Assembly: GCA_017301975.1 (NCBI GenBank)
Contig: JAFLEI010000002.1
Location: forward strand, 62,001-126,000
Reading direction: 5' to 3'
Source: Verrucomicrobiota bacterium
GTDB taxonomy: Bacteria > Verrucomicrobiota > Verrucomicrobiia > Verrucomicrobiales > Verrucomicrobiaceae
DNA length: 64,000 nt
In this document: in pieces, positions 58,506-64,000 of the stretch
Numbering within the stretch: position 1 is the first letter of the stretch
Layout of the letters: each line of letters opens with the position of its first letter
Notes under the pieces: generated by a model
The model's database searches: none
What the model was told of the DNA's origin: nothing
Seen by the model: the letters and a program-made list of their open reading frames with translations, nothing else
Translations under genes and position numbers: made by a program

Positions 58506-59597
58506 TCACTTCGCAAACCAGCCCTTGGCCAGCGGATTGGTGGCGAAAAATTCGAGGAGCTGTTTCGCGACTTTTTCGCGGCCGGTGTTGCTGGGGTGGG
58601 TGCCGTCGGGGCCGAAGTCTTCCTTGGTGTATTTGAGGTCGTCGAACTTGCGACCTTTTTCGCCATCGGCCCAGAGGTAAGGGCCCCAGAGGAGGACTGG
58701 GGATTGGGTGAGAGCCAGGGATTCATCACCGCTCACCTGCTGCTGGATGAGGTGACGCACCGCGAAGGCTCCCTCATAAGCGTAGGGCTCGGGATTGAGG
58801 CCGGTGGTGGCGTAGCCTGCGTAGATGCGGCTGCCGAGATAGGCGATGCGGAGATTGGGGAAGCGCTCTTTGAGGAGGTGCAGGACTTTGATGGTGTCGG
58901 ACTCCAGCGTGGCGAGATGTTCGGTCTTGGACCCCGCGGGGCCGGCATTGGCGAGTTTCACCCATGCGACCTGCACCTGCTGGGGGCTGACTTCGGCGCG
59001 TTGCAGGCGGTTCATGGCCTCTGGCCACGGGCGGCCTTCCGGCTGAGCCCAGGCGGCCATGGTCTGGCCGCCCTGTGCGCAATCGATGATGGTGAGTTTG
59101 CCGGACTTGCGCGAGTCGTTGTCGGCGATGGTCTTGAAGACGGAGAACTCCTGGGTGGCATTGGACATGCTGATGGAGACGAGCGCGATGGTGCCGGAGT
59201 CGGAGGGTTTGCCCTCGGTATCGAGAGGTTTGATCTGGGAGAGGGCGGCTTCGGCTGACTTTTTCAGAAGCTCAGGCGGTGTATTGCTGCCTTTGCCGTA
59301 AAGGCCGCCGTCTTCGCCTTCGTAGGATTCCTCGGCGGTCATGTCGGTGAGGGGCTTGAGGGAATCAGGTGCTCTGCGCTGATTCGCCGGGCGGCCACCA
59401 CCGCCGCCTTTGCGGGCTTCCTTGGCTTTGTTGAGGTAGGTCTGTTCTTCGGTGCTTAGTTTCCCCCCGCGTTGTTCGCGCTGGTAGAGCTGCCTGGCTT
59501 TATCCCAGTCGATGGAGGAGCCGGGGGTCTGGCCGAACAATGTAATGCCGCCGAGGAGGAATGCGGCAAGGAAGGGGAGTCGGAAGGCGGTCTTCAT
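58506..59597 (-). CDS. Exported SGNH-type hydrolase
   Basis: 363 residues from ATG 59597. Signal peptide, then a linker, then an SGNH domain: block I is GTIALVSISMSNATQEF (no GDS), block II is DCAQGGQTMAAWAQP, and the C-terminal block is DGTHPSNTGREKVA with Asp and His of the triad. Similar Planctomycete/Verrucomicrobia secreted proteins carry the same GGQ, GYATTGLNPEPYAYEGAFAV and WADG blocks. Substrate unknown; esterase on polysaccharide is inferred. Divergent from the MHS transporter gene. Confidence 0.82.
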   Translation of the reverse strand: MKTAFRLPFLAAFLLGGITLFGQTPGSSIDWDKARQLYQREQRGGKLSTEEQTYLNKAKEARKGGGGGRPANQRRAPDSLKPLTDMTAEESYEGEDGGLYGKGSNTPPELLKKSAEAALSQIKPLDTEGKPSDSGTIALVSISMSNATQEFSVFKTIADNDSRKSGKLTIIDCAQGGQTMAAWAQPEGRPWPEAMNRLQRAEVSPQQVQVAWVKLANAGPAGSKTEHLATLESDTIKVLHLLKERFPNLRIAYLGSRIYAGYATTGLNPEPYAYEGAFAVRHLIQQQVSGDESLALTQSPVLLWGPYLWADGEKGRKFDDLKYTKEDFGPDGTHPSNTGREKVAKQLLEFFATNPLAKGWFAK

Positions 59598-59707
59598 GGT
59601 GGCGGTCTTGAACACCGGTGGCGTGATTTGGATGCGCGAAGAATACCTCCAATGCTTTTCGTCTTGTGTTACGGCTTGCGATTCGTCAGCCTGACCGGCT
59701 TTACGCC

Positions 59708-60979
59708 ATGTCCGATCCCAACAGCACCCGTCGCGTCGTCATTGCCAGCTTCATCGGCACCACCATCGAGTGGTATGATTTTTTCCTTTATGGCACGGCG
59801 TCGGCGCTGGTGTTTAACAAGCTGTTCTTCCCGAACTTTGACCCGCTGGCGGGGACGATGGCGGCCTTTGCGACGTATGCAGTGGGATTCTTTGCGCGGC
59901 CTGTGGGAGGCATTGTTTTCGGACATTTCGGCGACAAGATCGGCCGCAAGTCGATGCTGGTGACCACGCTGATGCTGATGGGGGTGGCGACGGTGCTGAT
60001 CGGCCTGCTGCCGACGTATGCGCAGGTGGGAGTCTGGGCGCCCATCCTGCTGGTGCTGCTGCGCTTCATTCAGGGGTTCGGTGTGGGTGGGGAGTGGGGT
60101 GGCGCGGTGCTCATGGCGGTGGAGCATGGGGCCAAGGGCAAACGCGGGTATTATGCGAGCTGGGTGCAGGCCGGGGTGCCGGTGGGGCTGCTGCTGGCGA
60201 ATGCGGTCTTCATGATTGTGTCTTCGATGAATGAGGCGGCCTTTCTTTCCTGGGGCTGGCGGGTGCCGTTTTTGCTGGGCGTGCTGCTGCTGGGGGTGGG
60301 CATGTTCATCCGACTGAAGATCATTGAGAGCCCGGTCTTCACCCAGGCCAAGGCGCAGGATGCGGGGCCGAAGGTGCCGATTTTAGCCGTGCTGCGGGAT
60401 CACCCGCGCAACGTGCTGCTGGCCATGGGGGCGCGCTTTGCAGAGAACGCCTTTTTCTATATTTTCACGGTGCTGGTGCTCAGCTATGGCTCGCAGCAGC
60501 TTGGGATGCCGCAGGCGACGCTGCTCAATGCGGTGCTCATTGGTTCCGCAGTGCAGCTGGTGGCCATTCCGTGCTTTGGGGCGCTGTCGGATCGCATCGG
60601 CCGGCGGCCGGTGTATCTGGGTGGGGCGCTCTTTCTGCTGCTCTTTGCGTTTCCGTTTTTCTGGATGATCGAGACGCGTCAAATGGTGCTGGTGATTCTG
60701 GCGGTGGTGATCGGACTGATCGGCCATGCGGCGATGTATGGGCCCCAGGCGGCGTTCTTTTCCGAGCTGTTTGGCACGCGAGTAAGGTATAGCGGGGCGT
60801 CGCTTGGGTACCAGCTCGCCTCACCTCTGGCAGGTGGAATGGCGCCGCTGATTGCCACGGCTTTGCTGGATCAGACGGGTGGCAAACCGTGGCTGGTGGC
60901 GGTGTATTTGATTGCCATGGCTGTGATCACGCTGGTGGCGGTCTGGCTGGCGGAGGAGACGAACAAGAAGGCGCTCTGA
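59708..60979 (+). CDS. MFS transporter, metabolite:H+ symporter (MHS) subfamily
   Basis: 423 residues with 12 predicted helices. MHS marks: IASFIGTTIEWYDFFLYGTAS, GHFGDKIGRKSMLVTTLMLMG, FIQGFGVGGEWGGAVLMAVEH, and the second-half DRIGRRPVYLGG. The family imports organic acids or osmolytes (shikimate, proline betaine, citrate) with protons. The substrate is not clear. No regulator lies beside it. Confidence 0.9.
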   Translation: MSDPNSTRRVVIASFIGTTIEWYDFFLYGTASALVFNKLFFPNFDPLAGTMAAFATYAVGFFARPVGGIVFGHFGDKIGRKSMLVTTLMLMGVATVLIGLLPTYAQVGVWAPILLVLLRFIQGFGVGGEWGGAVLMAVEHGAKGKRGYYASWVQAGVPVGLLLANAVFMIVSSMNEAAFLSWGWRVPFLLGVLLLGVGMFIRLKIIESPVFTQAKAQDAGPKVPILAVLRDHPRNVLLAMGARFAENAFFYIFTVLVLSYGSQQLGMPQATLLNAVLIGSAVQLVAIPCFGALSDRIGRRPVYLGGALFLLLFAFPFFWMIETRQMVLVILAVVIGLIGHAAMYGPQAAFFSELFGTRVRYSGASLGYQLASPLAGGMAPLIATALLDQTGGKPWLVAVYLIAMAVITLVAVWLAEETNKKAL

Positions 60980-61077
60980 GGCGACATGCGTGTCCAATTT
61001 GGCCTAAAAAGTGTCCGCCGGGAGTCTGACGAACCAGTTGCACAGCGCCTTGTTTCGTCTCCCTTGGCTCTCCTACC

Positions 61078-62388
61078 ATGAACGACGCTTTCCCTGACAT
61101 CCCTAAAATTCAGTATGAAGGGCCCAAGAGCCGCAATCCGCTCTCCTTCAAGCATTACAATCCTGACGAAATCGTTGGAGGCAAAACGATGCGCTCGCAA
61201 ATGCGTTTCGCGGTCGCCTACTGGCATGCGATGCGCAACTCGCTGTCCGATCCATTCGGTGGCGGCACCGCGCAGCGTCCGTGGGATGACGGCAGCAATT
61301 CGGTGGCCAATGCGCAGCGCCGCGTGTGGGCCTGCTTTGAGTTCATGGAAAAGCTCGGCGTGGACTACTACTGCTGGCATGACCGTGACGTGGCCCCTGA
61401 ACTGGCCACGCTGGCCGAGAGCAACGCCGCCTTTGACGCCGTGGCTGATGAGCTGGAAAAAGCGCAGAAGCAGACGGGCAAGAAGCTGCTCTGGGGCACA
61501 GCCTGCCTTTTCTCCCATGCGCGCTACTGCCAGGGGGCATCCACGAGCCCGAACGCCGGTGTGTTTGCGTATGCCGCCGCGCAGGTGAAGAAGGCGATGG
61601 ATGTGACGCACCGCCTCGGTGGTGAAGGCTACACTTTCTGGGGTGGCCGCGAAGGCTATGCGACGCTCTGGAACACCGACATGAAGCGTGAGGTCAATCA
61701 CCTGGCGCGTCTGCTGCACATGGCGGTGGATTACAAGAAGAAGATCGGCTTCACCGGCCAGTTCTACATCGAGCCAAAGCCACGTGAGCCTTCCACGCAT
61801 CAGTATGATTCAGATGCGGCGGCCTGCCTGAACTTCCTGCGTGAGCACAATCTGCTGGAGCACTTCAAGCTGAACCTTGAAACGAACCATGCCACGCTCG
61901 CGGGCCACACCATGCGTCATGAGATGCAGGTGGCCATCGCAGCGAACGCGCTGGGTTCCATCGATGCCAACACCGGCGACACGCTCATTGGCTGGGATAC
62001 AGACCAGTTCCCGACCAACATCTATCTCACCACCGAGATCATGCTGGAAGTGCTGAAGATGGGCGGCCTCACCACGGGCGGCCTCAATTTTGACGCCAAG
62101 TGCCGCCGTGAGTCCTTTGAGCCTGTGGATCTCTTCCACGCGCACATTGGCGGCATGGACGCCTTTGCACGCGGTCTGAAGATCGCGCACGCGATGATCG
62201 AAGACGGTCGTCTCGATGGCTTCATCAAGCAACGCTACAGCAGCTACGACTCCGGCATTGGCGCGAAGATTGAGAAGGGCGAAGTCGGCTTTGCCGAACT
62301 CGAAGCGCACATCCTTGCGAACGGAGAGCCGCTCCTTGGCAGCGGGCGCCAGGAAATGCTCGAGAACCTGGTGAACGACTACCTGTAA
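61078..62388 (+). CDS. xylA: Xylose isomerase
   Basis: 436 residues, class II length. Metal and catalytic blocks: WHDRDVAPE (H of ring opening), [48 protein letters not shown]. It converts D-xylose to D-xylulose with two divalent ions. No xylose transporter or XylR is adjacent. The ATG at 61078 has no clear Shine-Dalgarno. A strong terminator follows at 62418. Confidence 0.97.
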   Translation: MNDAFPDIPKIQYEGPKSRNPLSFKHYNPDEIVGGKTMRSQMRFAVAYWHAMRNSLSDPFGGGTAQRPWDDGSNSVANAQRRVWACFEFMEKLGVDYYCWHDRDVAPELATLAESNAAFDAVADELEKAQKQTGKKLLWGTACLFSHARYCQGASTSPNAGVFAYAAAQVKKAMDVTHRLGGEGYTFWGGREGYATLWNTDMKREVNHLARLLHMAVDYKKKIGFTGQFYIEPKPREPSTHQYDSDAAACLNFLREHNLLEHFKLNLETNHATLAGHTMRHEMQVAIAANALGSIDANTGDTLIGWDTDQFPTNIYLTTEIMLEVLKMGGLTTGGLNFDAKCRRESFEPVDLFHAHIGGMDAFARGLKIAHAMIEDGRLDGFIKQRYSSYDSGIGAKIEKGEVGFAELEAHILANGEPLLGSGRQEMLENLVNDYL

Positions 62389-62417
62389 GCAGGGAGCAGA
62401 GCGTTGATTCAAATCGT

Positions 62418-62450
62418 GTGAGGCGGCCGGCAACGGCCGCCTCACTTTTT
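62418..62450 (+). terminator. Rho-independent terminator of xylA
   Basis: GTGAGGCGGCC (62418-62428) pairs with GGCCGCCTCAC (62435-62445) around GGCAAC, followed by TTTTT. Confidence 0.95.
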
Positions 62451-62590
62451 GGGTGTGGCAGCGTGCGGCAAGCCAGCGCCTTATTGCATGGTCAGGTTTT
62501 GCCCCATTCTGACATAAGGTTACATGCCAGATGTGGCGCACGAGGGCATGGGGCCTTGCATCCATGAAAGGTCTGCGACACCTGTCCCTC

Positions 62591-64000
62591 ATGAGCGATC
62601 CATTGTGGTTTAAAGATGCCATCATTTACCAGCTGCATGTACGTGCCTTCTGTGATGGGGATGGAGACGGAATCGGCGATTTTCGCGGACTGATCTCGAA
62701 GCTGAATTATTTGGAGCAACTGGGGGTGACGGCGCTCTGGCTGCTGCCGTTTTACCCCTCTCCGCTGCGGGATGACGGCTATGACACGGCGGACTACACG
62801 GCGGTGAATCCGGTCTATGGCACGCTGGCGGATTTTCAGGAGTTTCTTGACGAGGCGCACCGGCGCAACATGCGCGTGATCACAGAGCTGGTGCTCAATC
62901 ATACCAGCGACCAGCATGCGTGGTTTCAGCGGGCGCGCCGTGCAAAACCGGGCTCGCCGGAGCGTGAGTTCTATGTGTGGAGCGACACCCCGGAGCCCTA
63001 CCGTGAGGCGCGCATCATCTTCAAGGATTTCGAGCAGTCCAACTGGGCCTGGGATCCGCTGGCGAACGCCTACTACTGGCACCGCTTTTACGCGCATCAG
63101 CCGGATTTGAACTGGGACAACCCGGAGGTGGAGAAGGCGATGTTCAAGGCCATCGATTTCTGGCTTGGCATGGGGGTGGACGGGCTGCGGCTGGATGCGG
63201 TGCCTTATCTCATTGAGCGCGACGGGACGAACTGTGAAAACCTGCCTGAAACGCATGCCATCCTGCGAAGGCTGCGGGCGCATATTGACAGCAAGTTCCC
63301 GAATCGGATGCTGCTTGCGGAGGCCAACCAGTGGCCGGAGGAAGCGGCGGCGTACTTTGGGAAGGACGGGGACGAGTGCTCGATGGCATTCCATTTTCCG
63401 GTGATGCCACGGCTCTTCATGGCGCTGCAGATGGAGGACCGCTTTCCGATCATCGACATCCTGGAGCAGACGCCGGCGATTCCTGCGAATTCGCAGTGGG
63501 CCATGTTTCTGCGCAATCATGATGAACTGACGCTGGAAATGGTGACGGATGAGGAGCGTGACTACATGTACCGGGTCTATGCCGCAGACCAGCGTGCGAG
63601 GATCAATCTGGGGATCCGCCGCCGGCTGGCACCGCTGCTGCGCAACAGCCGGCGCAAGATCGAGCTGCTCAATGTGCTGCTGCTTTCGATGACGGGAACG
63701 CCGATCATCTACTACGGGGATGAGATCGGGATGGGGGACAACATTTACCTGGGCGACCGCAATGGTGTGCGCACGCCGATGCAGTGGAGCATGGACCGCA
63801 ATGCGGGCTTTTCGCGGGCCAACGCGCAGCAGCTTTATTTCCCGGTGATCATCGATTCCGAATATCACTATGAGGCGGTCAATGTGGAGACGCAGGAGTA
63901 CAACCCGTCGTCTCTGCTGTGGTGGACGCGCCGGATTGTGGCGATGCGTCAGCGCTTCAAAGCCTTTGGGCGTGGGAGCATGGTGTTTCTGCCTTCGGAT
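62591..64000 (+). CDS. treS: Trehalose synthase (maltose alpha-D-glucosyltransferase), 5' part
   Basis: 470 codons are visible; the gene runs past the end of the window. GH13 landmarks: FYPSPLRDDGYDTADYTAVN, the nucleophile D202 in GVDGLRLDAVPYL, acid/base E244 in LLAEANQWPEEA, and D311 in FLRNHDEL. The IDLWLGMGVDGLRLDAVP and FEQSNWAWDP blocks are typical of TreS. It interconverts maltose and trehalose. The ATG at 62591 is preferred; ATG 62564 in frame is possible. Family members are often fused to a maltokinase domain at the C-terminus, which cannot be tested here. Confidence 0.95.
   Translation, partial: MSDPLWFKDAIIYQLHVRAFCDGDGDGIGDFRGLISKLNYLEQLGVTALWLLPFYPSPLRDDGYDTADYTAVNPVYGTLADFQEFLDEAHRRNMRVITELVLNHTSDQHAWFQRARRAKPGSPEREFYVWSDTPEPYREARIIFKDFEQSNWAWDPLANAYYWHRFYAHQPDLNWDNPEVEKAMFKAIDFWLGMGVDGLRLDAVPYLIERDGTNCENLPETHAILRRLRAHIDSKFPNRMLLAEANQWPEEAAAYFGKDGDECSMAFHFPVMPRLFMALQMEDRFPIIDILEQTPAIPANSQWAMFLRNHDELTLEMVTDEERDYMYRVYAADQRARINLGIRRRLAPLLRNSRRKIELLNVLLLSMTGTPIIYYGDEIGMGDNIYLGDRNGVRTPMQWSMDRNAGFSRANAQQLYFPVIIDSEYHYEAVNVETQEYNPSSLLWWTRRIVAMRQRFKAFGRGSMVFLPSD

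Noticed and set aside
62492..63868. A 458-codon frame antisense to treS
   Set aside because: Shadow of a GH13 gene with all catalytic residues intact.

Overview
The window looks like a chromosomal segment of a GC-rich, Gram-negative bacterium of the Verrucomicrobiota (Prosthecobacter/Verrucomicrobium-like). This rests on gene content, not on a database search: a planctomycete-type cytochrome c (PSCyt1-like) protein, a Ser/Thr kinase fused to a DUF1080 domain, several secreted SGNH esterases, an Mla-type lipid transporter, a YdbH/YnbE/YdbL set, many short lipoproteins, and dispersed GC-rich hairpins. Many starts lack a clear Shine-Dalgarno. No rRNA, tRNA, CRISPR array, prophage or complete IS was seen. 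Both ends are cut genes: the tail of hrpA on the left, the head of treS on the right.

Layout. 0-1.8 kb: hrpA tail, a VapBC-type toxin-antitoxin pair bracketed by two copies of the hrpA 3' end, and a small repeat protein. 1.9-14.1 kb: sbcDC, then a minus-strand run trmB, SGNH esterase, a 2068-residue exported TPR protein, lipoprotein. 14.2-20 kb: an FmdB-like gene preceded by a C14 tract, a REP-associated (RAYT-type) transposase, a GntR regulator translationally close to a chimeric cytochrome gene, palindromic repeats, and a divergent pair of glycine/threonine-rich repeat proteins. 20-27 kb: LysM protein and amidase (divergent), an amino-acid ABC permease/ATPase pair, secreted proteins. 27-31 kb: YdbH-like protein with a fused YnbE-YdbL lipoprotein. 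31-44 kb: secreted proteins, sugar epimerase, clpP, SMR exporter, PknB-DUF1080 kinase, prs-rplY-pth-rpsF, a 311-bp element with perfect 16-bp terminal inverted repeats, lysC, and an acyltransferase/zinc-ribbon/RluE operon. 45-51.4 kb: one compact minus-strand run xylB-STAS-mlaE-mlaF-mlaD-(GAF/PP2C/HATPase). 51.5-64 kb: UbiB-family kinase, flavin reductase, FHA/coiled-coil protein, AlkA-type glycosylase, RhlE helicase, SGNH protein, MHS-type transporter, xylA, treS.

How genes may work together. The strongest candidate for an undescribed system is the 45-49.9 kb operon. It joins an Mla-type lipid ABC transporter to all the parts of a partner switch: a STAS protein with Thr at the usual phospho-acceptor position, and one protein combining GAF sensor, PP2C phosphatase and an RsbW-like ATPase domain. 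A second envelope-lipid module, YdbH with a fused YnbE-YdbL, lies about 17 kb away. Xylose use is covered by xylA and xylB, at separate sites. Mobile-element traces (duplicated hrpA tail, RAYT transposase, several hairpin families, terminal-inverted-repeat element) concentrate in intergenic stretches. The GC skew of the plus strand changes sign near 12.8 kb without a change in gene direction.
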